This document shows, piece after piece, positions 8,354-18,205 of a DNA stretch of 64,000 bases. The DNA is from DASSTY01 sp035760645 (GTDB taxonomy: Bacteria; Gemmatimonadota; Gemmatimonadetes; Gemmatimonadales; GWC2-71-9), in NCBI GenBank assembly GCA_035760645.1, contig DASTSO010000073.1:14550-78549 (forward strand), read 5' to 3'. The position numbers and the translations under genes were made by a program. The notes under the pieces are model-generated. The model did no database searches. It was not told the DNA's origin and saw only the letters and a list, made by a program, of their open reading frames with translations. The first letter of the stretch is position 1, and every line of letters starts with the position of its first letter.

Positions 8354-8377
8354 ACGGGCGGACAGGCGGACGGGCGG
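8354..8377. repeat. Octamer array abutting the rhomboid stop codon
   Basis: Three tandem octamers ACGGGCGG, ACAGGCGG, ACGGGCGG end exactly where the rhomboid gene's stop codon (TCA on this strand) begins. The unit is related to the GGCGGGAC octamers elsewhere but has no inverted partner here. Confidence 0.6.
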
Positions 8378-9118
8378 TCAGAACGACCGCGCCATCGCCC
8401 GGTGCTGCTGGACGAGCACCGGGTCCTTGAAGAAGGCGATCAGCAGCGCCCCGGCGAGGAAGCCGCCGGCGTGGGCCCAGAAGGCGGTGCCGCCGCCCTC
8501 GCCGCCCAGGGCGCTCGTGCCGCCGAGGAGCTGGAGGAGGAACCAGTAGCCCAGCATGAGGTACGCGGGCACCGCGATGCGGGTGATGAAGACGAACAGG
8601 AAGACCAGCATGTGGACCCGCACCCGCGGGTAGAGGACGATGTAGGCGCCCATGACGCCGCTGATCGCCCCCGAGGCGCCGACCATCGGGATCGGACTCG
8701 CCGGCTCGGCGAAGACCTGCGTGGCCGCCGCGACGAGGCCGCAGAGGAGGTAGAACGCGACGAACCGCCCGTGGCCCATCGAGTCCTCGACGTTGTTGCC
8801 GAAGACCCAGAGGAACCACATGTTGCCGATCAGGTGCAGCCACCCGCCGTGCAGGAACATCGAGGTGAGCGGCGTCAGCCAGTTCGGCTGGTCGGTGATG
8901 ACGCACGCCATCGTGGGGCTGAGCGGCAGCCGCGTGCCCGGCGGGATGAGCTGCAGCAGCTCGCCGGGAATCAGCCCCAGGCGGCAGACCGAGCCGCTCA
9001 GCAGCGGCTCGGTACCCATCCCCTGCACCACGACCCACATCGCCGCGTTGGCCACGATGATCAGCACCGTGACGACCGGCGGCGCGAGCGTCGGGTTGTC
9101 GTCCTTGTACGGAATCAT
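8378..9118 (-). CDS. Rhomboid family intramembrane serine protease
   Basis: 246-residue multi-pass membrane protease. The catalytic Ser is in GASGAISG (near 147) and the catalytic His in AHAGG (near 216). HLIGNMWFLWVFGNNVED is the conserved region between the first and second core helices. The first helix starts right after the N-terminus. A longer upstream frame exists, but its N-terminal part is antisense-type Arg/Pro sequence over the next gene, so the ATG at 9118 (MIPYKDDNP) is chosen. The physiological substrate is unknown. It lies between the LigD-type polymerase gene and deoC on the same strand. Confidence 0.9.
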   Translation of the reverse strand: MIPYKDDNPTLAPPVVTVLIIVANAAMWVVVQGMGTEPLLSGSVCRLGLIPGELLQLIPPGTRLPLSPTMACVITDQPNWLTPLTSMFLHGGWLHLIGNMWFLWVFGNNVEDSMGHGRFVAFYLLCGLVAAATQVFAEPASPIPMVGASGAISGVMGAYIVLYPRVRVHMLVFLFVFITRIAVPAYLMLGYWFLLQLLGGTSALGGEGGGTAFWAHAGGFLAGALLIAFFKDPVLVQQHRAMARSF

Positions 9119-9134
9119 GGCGCGGTAACTTCGT

Positions 9135-10172
9135 TCAGCGCGGCGGCCCCGGGAAGGCCTGGCGCTGCCGCGTGAGCGCCGGCGAGCGCACGCTCGGCTT
9201 GGCCCCCGCGGTCCCGCTCGGATCGGGGCCGGCGGGCCCGATGCGGCGCGGGATCCGCTCGCGCGCCGGCCCGTGCTCGGCGAGGAGCGCGTCGAGCCGT
9301 GCGCGGGCGGGGCGGAGCGCGGCACGAGTCGTCGCCATCGCGCGCCACGGATCCTCGCGCCGCGCGAGCAGCCCGGGCACCTCGCGCAGCGGGAAGCGCT
9401 GGGGGTGCATGGCGGGATCCTCGAGCTCCTCCCATGCGAGCGGCAGCGCGACCGGCGCCCCCCGGCGGGCCCGCACCGCGTAGGGCGGGACGGCGGTGTG
9501 CGCGTAGGCGTTCCGGAGGGTGTCGATGAGAATCCGGCCGCGGCGCTGGCGCTTGCGGACCTCGGTGGTGAGATGCGCCCCGTGCACCCGCGCCAGCAGC
9601 GCGGCGGTGTCCTGCGCGAAGGTGCGCACCGTGTCGTAGTCGGCCGACCGGTCGAGCGGCACCACGACGTGATAGCCGCGCGAGCCGCTCGTCTTCACGA
9701 AGGCCGGGAGCCCGAGCTCGTGGAGCAGCGCACCCAGGCGGAGCGCGGCCGGCCGCACCAGGGGATCGTCGGTCCCCGCCGGGTCGAGGTCGAAGATCAT
9801 CTGGTCGGGGTGCTCGAGGTCGTCCACCCGGCTCAGCCAGGCGTGCGGCGTGATGCAGGCCTGGTTGGCGAGGTAGACCAGCGTGGCCGCATCCTCGATG
9901 ACGACGTGCCGCAGCTCCCCGCCCGCCTTGCTCACCACCACCGAGGCGATCCAGTCGGGGAAGTACTCGGGCATCTCCTGCTGGAAGAAGCCCGGGTGCG
10001 CGATGCCCTCGGGGAAGCGCTGGAGGTTGACCGGCCGGCCCGCCACGTGCGGCACCATCCACTCGGCCACCGCCGCGTAGTATGCCGCCAGATCCGCCTT
10101 CGTGATCCCGTCGTCGGGGAAGAGGACGCGGTCGGGATGGGTCAGCTCGATGGTCCGCTCGCCGACCCTCAC
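9135..10172 (-). CDS. Stand-alone LigD-type polymerase domain (NHEJ primase-polymerase)
   Basis: 345 residues corresponding to the archaeo-eukaryotic primase-like polymerase domain of bacterial LigD. Visible motifs are the metal-binding IFDLDPAG (near 127), KTSGSRGYHVVVPL and RRGRILID. The N-terminal THPDRVLFP opening is characteristic of the family. No ligase or phosphoesterase domain is attached, and no ku gene is in the window, so it may act in trans with a separate ligase or in other gap-filling repair. The GTG at 10172 overlaps the stop of the upstream 49-residue gene (GTGA). The tail of about 40 residues is low-complexity. Confidence 0.88.
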   Translation of the reverse strand: MRVGERTIELTHPDRVLFPDDGITKADLAAYYAAVAEWMVPHVAGRPVNLQRFPEGIAHPGFFQQEMPEYFPDWIASVVVSKAGGELRHVVIEDAATLVYLANQACITPHAWLSRVDDLEHPDQMIFDLDPAGTDDPLVRPAALRLGALLHELGLPAFVKTSGSRGYHVVVPLDRSADYDTVRTFAQDTAALLARVHGAHLTTEVRKRQRRGRILIDTLRNAYAHTAVPPYAVRARRGAPVALPLAWEELEDPAMHPQRFPLREVPGLLARREDPWRAMATTRAALRPARARLDALLAEHGPARERIPRRIGPAGPDPSGTAGAKPSVRSPALTRQRQAFPGPPR

Positions 10173-10318
10173 ACCGCCCGCCGCCCCCGGATCAGCTGCA
10201 ACACCGCCAGGATCACCGCGATGATCAGCAGGACGTGAATGAAGCCGTTCAGCGTGAAGCCCGTCACCACGCCGAGCAGCCAGAGCACCAGCAGCACCAC
10301 GAAGATCGTCCACAGCAT
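10169..10318 (-). CDS. Small lmo0937-family membrane protein
   Basis: 49 residues made of two hydrophobic helices joined by a short loop, starting MLWTIFVVLLVLWLLG and ending RGRRAV. This closely matches the lmo0937 (DUF5670) family of tiny envelope proteins, often linked to stress but without a defined role. The ATG at 10318 has a strong GGAAGGGGAG ribosome binding site. It overlaps the polymerase gene by 4 nt and is divergent from dnaK. Confidence 0.82.
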   Translation of the reverse strand: MLWTIFVVLLVLWLLGVVTGFTLNGFIHVLLIIAVILAVLQLIRGRRAV

Positions 10319-10410
10319 TGCGCCGCACTCCCCTTCCTCGAGCCCCCGCCCACCCGCCCGACCGATGTCGGACGCCGCTTCCGAGGATACTGCCCCCTCC
10401 GGGGTGGGCC

Positions 10411-10426
10411 GGTGACCGCCGTCACC
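10411..10426. promoter_or_regulatory. CRP-like palindrome upstream of dnaK and the small membrane gene
   Basis: GGTGACCGCCGTCACC is a perfect 6-4-6 dyad and fits the CRP-family core GTGA-N6-TCAC. It lies in the divergent region between the 49-residue gene and dnaK. A similar site is at 14423-14438. The match rests on the consensus only. Confidence 0.3.
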
Positions 10427-10614
10427 CGGCACACTGCCAACCCACGATCGGAAAACGGGTTGCGGCAGGCCTCGCGGCGCGGGCCTGCCACCGCCATGCC
10501 AGAACGGCAGAAAAGCGCGGTATACCCCTTGCCCTTACCCCGGCCCGATGGGCCGCCTCGGGCGCCGGATCCTGCCGGCCCGAGCGGCTGGACGCTCAAC
10601 CGAATGGAGTATTC

Positions 10615-12545
<1,931 letters not shown>

Positions 12546-12546
<1 letters not shown>

Positions 12547-12652
12547 GCGGGACGGCGGCAGGGCGGGACGGCGGGAGGTGGCCCCCGGTGCACGGAATCG
12601 CTCCGTGCGGGGAGGCGGCCTCCCGCCGTCCCGTCCTGCCGCCGTTCCCGCC
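12546..12652. repeat. Octamer inverted repeat after dnaK
   Basis: GGCGGGAC starts on the last base of the dnaK TAG, and further copies follow to about 12577. The opposite arm (12619-12652) is CCTCCCGCCGTCCCG-type. The centre holds a GCACGGA/TCCGTGC hairpin. This is the third copy of the octamer element and probably also stops dnaK transcription. Confidence 0.7.
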
Positions 12653-12754
12653 CATCCCCGCGACGGAAACCTTTTTCCGCGCATCCGGTGTAGAATAGAG
12701 TAGGACTGAGTGCCGATACGCGCCGTTTCACGATCCACCCCGAAGGACCGCTCG

Positions 12755-14326
12755 ATGTCCACACGTTCCATGAATTGGCTGAAGTTCGGCGGCCTCGTCG
12801 CCCTGGCCTTCGCGCTGGGGCTCCTCTTCGCCGGCCTGCTCGACCTGCCGACGCGCTCGCTGGCGCAGGAGCAGGGGCGGGCCACGCCCATGATCACCCC
12901 GGTCAAGGCGCCCTCGATCCCCGAGGCCAAGCCGCTCATCGAGCTGAGCGACGCCTTCGCCGCCGTGGCCGACGCGGTGCGACCGAGCGTGGTCTACATC
13001 CGCAGTGAGCGCACCGAGAAGGTGGCCCAGCGGCCCCAGCTCCCGCCGGGCTTCGAGCGCTTCTTCCCGCGCGGGCGCGACCAGCAGCCGCAGTTCGAGG
13101 AGGGGAGCGGCTCGGGCTTCGTCATCTCGAACGACGGCTACGTCCTCACGAACAACCACGTCGTGGCGGGCGCCACCAAGGTGATCGTGCGCCTGCTGGA
13201 CCGCCGGCAGTTCACGGCCAAGGTGGTCGGGGCCGATCCCAACACCGACGTCGCCGTGCTCAAGATCGATGCGAGCGACCTCCACCCGATCGCGCTGGGC
13301 AACAGCGACACCACCCGCATCGGCGAGTGGGTGCTGGCCATCGGCAACCCGCTGGGCGAGGGGCTCAACTTCACCGTCACCCAGGGGATCGTGAGCGCCA
13401 AGGGCCGCGACCTGCGCGGGCTCAACCGCTCGCGGCTCAGCATCAGCGACTTCATCCAGACCGACGCGGCGATCAACCCCGGCAACTCGGGCGGCCCGCT
13501 GGTGAACATGCGGGGCGAGGTGATCGGCATCAATTCGGCGATCGCGAGCGAGACCGGCTTCTACTCGGGCTACGGCTTCGCCATCCCGATCAACCTCGCG
13601 CGCACGGTCGCCAACCAGCTCATCGCCACCGGCAAGGTCCACCGCGCCGCCCTCGGCATCGAGATCCGCGACGCCGATGTGAACGACGCCGCCTACGTCG
13701 GCCTCAAGGAGCCGACCGGCGTGCTGGTGGTCAACTTCAGCAACGACCAGTCGGCGGCCCGGAAGGCCGGGATCGAGCCGGGCGACGTGATCGTGGCCGT
13801 GGACGGCCAGCCGGTGGAGTACGTCGGGCAGCTCCAGCAGCGCATCGCCTTCCGCAAGCCGGGCGAGACGGTGCAGATCACGGTGGCGCGCAAGGGCGGC
13901 ACCCGGAAGACGCTCGACGTCAAGCTGCAGCCCCAGGGCGAGGTGGCCGACGTGGCCAGCGCCGACCAGCCCGAGGCCGACAGCACGAGCGCCAAGGGCG
14001 GCAGCAGCGCGATGGGCACGCTGGGCGTCTCGGTCCAGACCGTCACCCCCGCCATCGCCCAGCAGCTCGGGATGCAGGACACCCGCGGCGTGCTCGTCAC
14101 CGACGTCACCCCGGGCGGGCCGGCGTGGGAGCGGCTGGCGGAGCCGGGCCAGGGTTATGCCGACGTGATCACCGCGATCGAGGGTACCCCGGTGCGCAAC
14201 GAGGCCGAGCTGCGCGCCGCGCTCCGGAGCTTCAAGCCGGGCAGCATCGTCACGCTGCGCGTGGTGTCGCCGGCCCCGAACGGGACGACGCAGCGCATCG
14301 TGCGCGTCCGCCTGGGCGGGAGCTGA
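12755..14326 (+). CDS. Periplasmic serine protease HtrA/DegP with two PDZ domains
   Basis: 523-residue envelope quality-control protease. After an N-terminal signal/anchor helix (about 10-33) comes a trypsin-like domain with catalytic His in LTNNHVVAG (near 135), Asp in NTDVAVLKID (near 166) and Ser in PGNSGGPLV (near 245). PDZ1 is about 310-400 and PDZ2 about 425-515; two PDZ domains match DegP/DegQ rather than DegS. The ATG at 12755 has AAGGA 8 nt upstream; an earlier GTG is less likely. TAGAAT at 12691-12696 may be its -10. GGAAAC before it resembles an ECF sigma -35, but this is weak. Confidence 0.95.
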   Translation: MSTRSMNWLKFGGLVALAFALGLLFAGLLDLPTRSLAQEQGRATPMITPVKAPSIPEAKPLIELSDAFAAVADAVRPSVVYIRSERTEKVAQRPQLPPGFERFFPRGRDQQPQFEEGSGSGFVISNDGYVLTNNHVVAGATKVIVRLLDRRQFTAKVVGADPNTDVAVLKIDASDLHPIALGNSDTTRIGEWVLAIGNPLGEGLNFTVTQGIVSAKGRDLRGLNRSRLSISDFIQTDAAINPGNSGGPLVNMRGEVIGINSAIASETGFYSGYGFAIPINLARTVANQLIATGKVHRAALGIEIRDADVNDAAYVGLKEPTGVLVVNFSNDQSAARKAGIEPGDVIVAVDGQPVEYVGQLQQRIAFRKPGETVQITVARKGGTRKTLDVKLQPQGEVADVASADQPEADSTSAKGGSSAMGTLGVSVQTVTPAIAQQLGMQDTRGVLVTDVTPGGPAWERLAEPGQGYADVITAIEGTPVRNEAELRAALRSFKPGSIVTLRVVSPAPNGTTQRIVRVRLGGS

Positions 14327-14362
14327 CGCCGCCCGCCGGCCCCCGGCACCCCCCGCTCGCCC

Positions 14363-14393
14363 CGAACGGCCCGGCCTCCCGCCGGGCCGTTCG
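14363..14393 (+). terminator. Terminator after the HtrA gene
   Basis: A 12-bp perfect stem (CGAACGGCCCGG and its complement) with a 7-nt loop is followed by TGTTGGGGG, 36 bp after the HtrA stop. The U-tract is poor, as is usual at this GC content. Confidence 0.65.
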
Positions 14394-14422
14394 TGTTGGG
14401 GGAGTGTTGGGGGAGGCCCTGG

Positions 14423-14438
14423 CGTGACAGTCGTCACG
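14423..14438. promoter_or_regulatory. CRP-like palindrome overlapping a promoter -35
   Basis: CGTGACAGTCGTCACG is a perfect 6-4-6 dyad of the form GTGA-N6-TCAC. It overlaps the -35 (GTGACA) of the promoter for the HAD-deaminase gene, so a bound regulator would be expected to affect it. Confidence 0.3.
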
Positions 14439-14452
14439 GGCGCCCGTAGCTT
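14424..14452 (+). promoter_or_regulatory. Promoter of the HAD-deaminase gene
   Basis: GTGACA, 17 bp, TAGCTT, about 35 bp upstream of the start at 14495. The same -10 hexamer TAGCTT is used in front of the regulator gene at 49639. Confidence 0.45.
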
Positions 14453-14494
14453 GGGGAAGGTAGGCTGCCGGGAGAGGTGACGACCGGAGGCGGC

Positions 14495-15712
14495 ATGGCG
14501 CTCGACGCGCTGATTCTCGACATCGACGGCACGCTGGTGGACACCAACCGCCACCACCTCGCGGCGTGGGAGGAGGCCTTCCGGCGGCACGGCTACCGCG
14601 TCGCCCGCGACCGCATCCGGGTCGAGATCGGCAAGGGCGGCGACCAGCTCGTCCCCGCCATCCTGGGCTGCGAGGCCGACGCGCGCGACGGGGACGCCCT
14701 CCGGGCCGAGGAGAAGGCGCTCTTCCTCGCCACGGCGCGCTCCGAGCCCCTCGCGCTCTTTCCCGGCGTGCGCGAGCTCGTGGCGGCGCTCCGGGCGCGC
14801 GGGCTCCGGCTCGCCCTCGCCACCTCGAGCGGCCGGGAGCAGATCGACGCCACCTTCGAGAGCGCGCGGGCGACCGACGTGGTCGAGGCGATGGACGTCG
14901 TCGTGACGAAGGACGACGCGGCCGCGAGCAAGCCCGCCCCCGACACGGTGACGAGTGCCGTGCGGAAGCTCGGGCTCACCCCCGCCCAGTGCGCCATGGT
15001 GGGCGACACGCCGTGGGACGCCGAGGCCTGCCGCGGCGCCGGGGTCGTCTGTCTCGGCGTGCGCTCGGGCGGGAACGACGCCCGCACCCTGCTCGCCGCG
15101 GGCGCCCGCGCGGTGTGGCCGGACGCGGCGGCGCTCCATCGAGAGCTCGACGCGGCGCTCGAGCGGGCCTCGCCGGGGCCGGCGCACCTCGACCGGGCGC
15201 GGCTGGAGCAGCTCATGCGCGCCGCCCTCGCCGTGGCGCGCGAGGGGCTCGCCGCCGGCGACGCGCCGATCGGCGCCGTGCTCGCCCGCGGCGACGGGAC
15301 GATCATCGCGCGGGGGTGGAACCGGATGTGGACCCGGGCGAGCAAGGTGGCCCACGCCGAGATGGTCACCTTCGAGGACGCGGTCGGGAAGGTGCCGCTC
15401 GACGCGCGCGACCTCCTCCTGGTCTCGACCCTCGAGCCGTGCGTGATGTGCACGGGGGCGGCGATGGTGGCCTCGGTGGACACGATCGTCTACGGCCTCG
15501 TCGCGCCGCCCGACAGCGGCACCCGGCGGGTGCGGCCGCCCGAGAGCCCCGAGAGCCAGATGCCGCGCATCGTCGGCGGGGTGCTCGCCGGGGAGAGCCG
15601 CGCACTGTTCGAGGCGTGGCTCCGGACCGCTCCCAATCCCGACCAGCGGCCCTACGTCGAGCAACTGCTCGCGAGCACCTCGTCCGCCCACTCACCCGCG
15701 GAGTCGCCATGA
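14495..15712 (+). CDS. HAD phosphatase fused to a nucleoside/tRNA deaminase-like domain
   Basis: 405 residues with two enzyme domains. Residues 1-225 are a HAD-superfamily phosphatase of the phosphoglycolate-phosphatase type: nucleophile DIDGTLVDTN (near 10), LATSSGREQ, SKPAPDTV and GDTPWDAE (near 169). Residues about 235-380 are a zinc-dependent deaminase of the CDA/TadA fold: HAEMVTFEDA with HAE near 287, and EPCVMCTGAAM near 313. Both active sites look intact. The ATG at 14495 is preferred (GGAGG 4 nt upstream) over a GTG 18 nt earlier. I do not recognise this fusion as a named enzyme; a coupled nucleotide dephosphorylation/deamination role is a guess. It overlaps the next gene by 4 nt. 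Confidence 0.88.
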   Translation: MALDALILDIDGTLVDTNRHHLAAWEEAFRRHGYRVARDRIRVEIGKGGDQLVPAILGCEADARDGDALRAEEKALFLATARSEPLALFPGVRELVAALRARGLRLALATSSGREQIDATFESARATDVVEAMDVVVTKDDAAASKPAPDTVTSAVRKLGLTPAQCAMVGDTPWDAEACRGAGVVCLGVRSGGNDARTLLAAGARAVWPDAAALHRELDAALERASPGPAHLDRARLEQLMRAALAVAREGLAAGDAPIGAVLARGDGTIIARGWNRMWTRASKVAHAEMVTFEDAVGKVPLDARDLLLVSTLEPCVMCTGAAMVASVDTIVYGLVAPPDSGTRRVRPPESPESQMPRIVGGVLAGESRALFEAWLRTAPNPDQRPYVEQLLASTSSAHSPAESP

Positions 15713-15978
15713 CCACGAGTCCCGAGACCGACTGGATGAACCATCCCGAGCTCCGCCGCCTGGTGGACGCGGCGAACGCGCTCAGCGTCGAGGAGCGGAT
15801 CACGCTGGTCAAGGGGCTGGTGCCGGGGATCGCCGACCATCTCTCCGGGGAGGAGTACGAGACGGTGGCCGCATGGGTGCGGCTCAAGGGCGAGCGCTTC
15901 CTCGAGGCGAAGAACCATCCGGGCGAGGGGCGCGCCACGCGCCAGGTCCCCGGCGAGCGCGAGCTCGAGGGGCGATGA
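15709..15978 (+). CDS. Small acidic hypothetical protein
   Basis: 89 residues, soluble, mostly helical, with no signal peptide. It contains HPELRRLVDAANALSVEERI and a C-terminal charged tail. I do not recognise the family. The ATG lies in an ATGA overlap with the HAD-deaminase gene, and the next gene starts 1 nt after its stop, so it belongs to the same transcript. Confidence 0.7.
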   Translation: MTTSPETDWMNHPELRRLVDAANALSVEERITLVKGLVPGIADHLSGEEYETVAAWVRLKGERFLEAKNHPGEGRATRQVPGERELEGR

Positions 15979-15979
15979 C

Positions 15980-16750
15980 ATGACCCGTCCCCCGCGCCGG
16001 GGCCTGCCCGCGGGGGCGCTCGTGGTTGCGCTCGCGGGCACGCTCGCGGTCGGCCTGGCCGGATGCCGCCGCGCCGACCGGCCGGCGCGCGGCGCGGAGG
16101 TGGCGGTGGCGAGCGCGGGCGCGGGCGCGGCCACGGCGGCGGGCGCCCCGGTCGGCGTGCTGCGGACCACCCTCACCCGCCACGGCGACTCGATTCGCGC
16201 GGTCGCGACGTGGGACGGCCCGGTCGCGGGCGTCACGGTGCGGCTCGCGACCGCCGGCGGCGCGGTGCGCGACCTGCCGGTGGCGGCGGCCCCGGCCGGC
16301 GGCACGGCGACCGGCGCGAGTGCCACGACCTTCCTCCCGGTCCCGGCGCCGGGCGGCGCGGCGGAGGGCACCACCTGCCTGCTGCGGTCGGCGGACACCC
16401 TCGCCTGCACCCCCTGGCAGTTCGTACGGCCCAGCGCGGCGGCGCACCCGGACGTCGGGGCCGGGCGCCGGCTGGTGATCGTCGTGCGTCCCGACGGTAT
16501 GCAGGTGGACCCCGACCTCGGCGGGCGCTGCACGGCCTGGCGGGCGGCGCATCCCACCGAGCCCGTCTGGCTCGCCGTCAACGAGGCGGCGGTGCCGGCC
16601 TGCACCGGGCCCAACGGCCGGCCCACGATCGCCCAGTTCTGCGCCTTCGCCCTCCTGCCCGACGGGCGGAAGGTGAAGACCGCGGGCTCGAGCAACAGCC
16701 CCTACTGCGAGGAGGAGTTCCAGCGGTGGCTGGGCGAGCGGGCGAGCTGA
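15980..16750 (+). CDS. Predicted lipoprotein of unknown function
   Basis: 256 residues with a lipoprotein signal peptide: a basic start (MTRPPRRGL), a hydrophobic core and the lipobox VGLAGC, so it should be anchored in the outer or inner membrane facing the periplasm. The mature part begins with an Ala-rich linker, then a beta-rich region and a C-terminal part with several cysteines (GGRCTAW, VPACTGP, QFCAFAL, PYCEEEF) that could form disulfides. No known domain recognised. It starts just after the 89-residue gene in the same operon. Confidence 0.75.
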   Translation: MTRPPRRGLPAGALVVALAGTLAVGLAGCRRADRPARGAEVAVASAGAGAATAAGAPVGVLRTTLTRHGDSIRAVATWDGPVAGVTVRLATAGGAVRDLPVAAAPAGGTATGASATTFLPVPAPGGAAEGTTCLLRSADTLACTPWQFVRPSAAAHPDVGAGRRLVIVVRPDGMQVDPDLGGRCTAWRAAHPTEPVWLAVNEAAVPACTGPNGRPTIAQFCAFALLPDGRKVKTAGSSNSPYCEEEFQRWLGERAS

Positions 16751-16754
16751 CCGA

Positions 16755-16765
16755 TTATCTTTCCC
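16755..16765 (+). promoter_or_regulatory. TTATCTTTCCC element before tRNA-Leu
   Basis: TTATCTTTCCC ends 7 bp before the tRNA 5' end; TTATCT is in the right place for a -10. Near-identical elements precede deoC, dtd and the PilB-type gene. No clear -35 was found. Confidence 0.45.
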
Positions 16766-16772
16766 TCCGCTG

Positions 16773-16853
16773 GCGGACGTGGTGAAATGGCAGACACGCC
16801 GGTCTTAGGAGCCGGTGGGGAAACCCGTGCGGGTTCGAGTCCCGCCGTCCGCA
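16773..16853 (+). tRNA. tRNA-Leu (anticodon UAG)
   Basis: Acceptor stem GCGGACG pairs with CGTCCGC and A is the discriminator. The anticodon stem CCGGT/GCCGG encloses loop CTTAGGA, giving anticodon TAG. The long variable arm (GTGGGGAAACCCGTGC region) is typical of class II leucine tRNAs, and the T-loop GGTTCGAGTCC is intact. CCA is not encoded. It lies between a lipoprotein gene and the trigger factor gene. Confidence 0.95.
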
Positions 16854-16875
16854 CTTCGTCGGGCCCGCCTTGCCT

Positions 16876-16905
16876 TTGACCCGCCCGCTCGCCTCTGGGT
16901 AAATT
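16876..16905 (+). promoter_or_regulatory. Promoter of trigger factor gene (near-leaderless)
   Basis: TTGACC, 18 bp, TAAATT. The -10 ends only 9 bp before the ATG at 16915, so the transcript would have almost no 5' leader. Confidence 0.6.
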
Positions 16906-16914
16906 CCCGTTCCT

Positions 16915-18204
16915 ATGACTATGACCCCGACCCCCATCTCCGTTCAGAAGACCGCGGAAGACGCCGCGTCGAAGGACCTTCGCGTCACCGTGCCGGTCGA
17001 GCGCGTGCGCGAGGCCGAGGCCCGCGCCGTCCGCTATTACGCGCAACGCGCCAAGCTGCCCGGCTTCCGCCCGGGCAAGGCCCCCGAGGCCGTGGTGCGC
17101 AAGCGCTTCAACGACGCCATCCGCCAGGCGGTGCTCGAGGAGCTGCTGCAGGAGAGCTGGAAGACGGCCCTCGAGAGCGAGTCGCTCAAGCCGATCGCCG
17201 ACCCGGCGGTGCGCAACCTCAAGTTCGAAGCGGACGCCCCGCTCGAGTTCGACCTGCACGTGGACGTGAAGCCCGAGCTCAAGCTCGAGCGCACCGGCGG
17301 CTTCACCGTGACGCGCCCGGCCGCGGCGGTGGACGACCAGCAGGTCAACGAGCAGCTCGACCGCCTGCGCGAGCAGAAGGCGGCGTGGATCCCGGTCGAG
17401 GGCGAGAAGCCGCGCGAGGGCAATCTCGTGCGCGTCGAGGTGCAGCCGCTCGACGGCGAGGGCGCCGAGGCGGCCGCGGCCGAATCCGCCGAGCCGCAGA
17501 GCTACGACCTCGTGCTGGGGCAGAACCAGACCGTGCCCGAGCTCGAGGAGAAGATCACCACGCTGCTGCCCGGCGAGACCGCCGAGGCGGAGATCACGAC
17601 GCCCCAGGACCACCCCGACGAGGCGCGCCGCGGCCAGACCCGGCGGGTGCGGGTGACGCTGCGCGAGGTGAAGCGCCAGGACCTCCCGGCGCTCGACGAC
17701 GCGTTCGCGCGCGAGGTGGGCGACTTCGAGAGCGTCGAGGCGCTGCGCCGCGCGGTGCGCGAGGACCTCGAGCGCGAGGCCGCGCGCGAGGCCGACGCCA
17801 AGGTCCGCATGGACCTGCTGCAGCAGATCGTCGAGGCGAACGGCGTGCAGGCGCCCGAGTCGCTGGTGCACCGGCTGATGCACGCCTACGCCGACATGTA
17901 CCGCATTCCGAAGGAGCAGCTCCACGCCTTCGAGGAGCAGTTCCACCCGGTCGCCGAGCAGCAGGTGCGGCGCGACCTGGTGCTCGAGGCGGTGCTCGAG
18001 GCGCACCCCGAGCTCAAGGCGACCGAGGAGGCCGTCGACCAGCGCATCGCCCAGATGGCCGAGGCGCGCGGCGTGCCGGCGGGCCAGATCTACACCAGCC
18101 TGCAGAAGGCCAACCGGCTCGGCGAGCTGGAGCGGTCGATCACCGAGGAGCAGGTCTTCCAGTACCTGCTCGACCAGAACACCGTCAGCGAGGCCACGAG
18201 CTGA
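16915..18204 (+). CDS. tig: Trigger factor (ribosome-bound chaperone/PPIase)
   Basis: 429-residue chaperone that binds nascent chains at the ribosome exit tunnel. The ribosome-binding signature GFRPGKAP is near residue 49. The PPIase-like middle domain is about 150-250; it appears divergent and includes an Ala/Glu-rich insert near 185-195. The helical C-terminal arms fill the rest. A second ATG two codons later could also be used. It is followed after 1 nt by clpP and then clpX, a conserved quality-control order. Confidence 0.96.
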   Translation: MTMTPTPISVQKTAEDAASKDLRVTVPVERVREAEARAVRYYAQRAKLPGFRPGKAPEAVVRKRFNDAIRQAVLEELLQESWKTALESESLKPIADPAVRNLKFEADAPLEFDLHVDVKPELKLERTGGFTVTRPAAAVDDQQVNEQLDRLREQKAAWIPVEGEKPREGNLVRVEVQPLDGEGAEAAAAESAEPQSYDLVLGQNQTVPELEEKITTLLPGETAEAEITTPQDHPDEARRGQTRRVRVTLREVKRQDLPALDDAFAREVGDFESVEALRRAVREDLEREAAREADAKVRMDLLQQIVEANGVQAPESLVHRLMHAYADMYRIPKEQLHAFEEQFHPVAEQQVRRDLVLEAVLEAHPELKATEEAVDQRIAQMAEARGVPAGQIYTSLQKANRLGELERSITEEQVFQYLLDQNTVSEATS

Positions 18205-18205
18205 G

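Noticed and set aside
16773..16853. Genomic island insertion at tRNA-Leu
   Set aside because: No direct repeat of the tRNA 3' end or integrase; flanking genes are core housekeeping genes.
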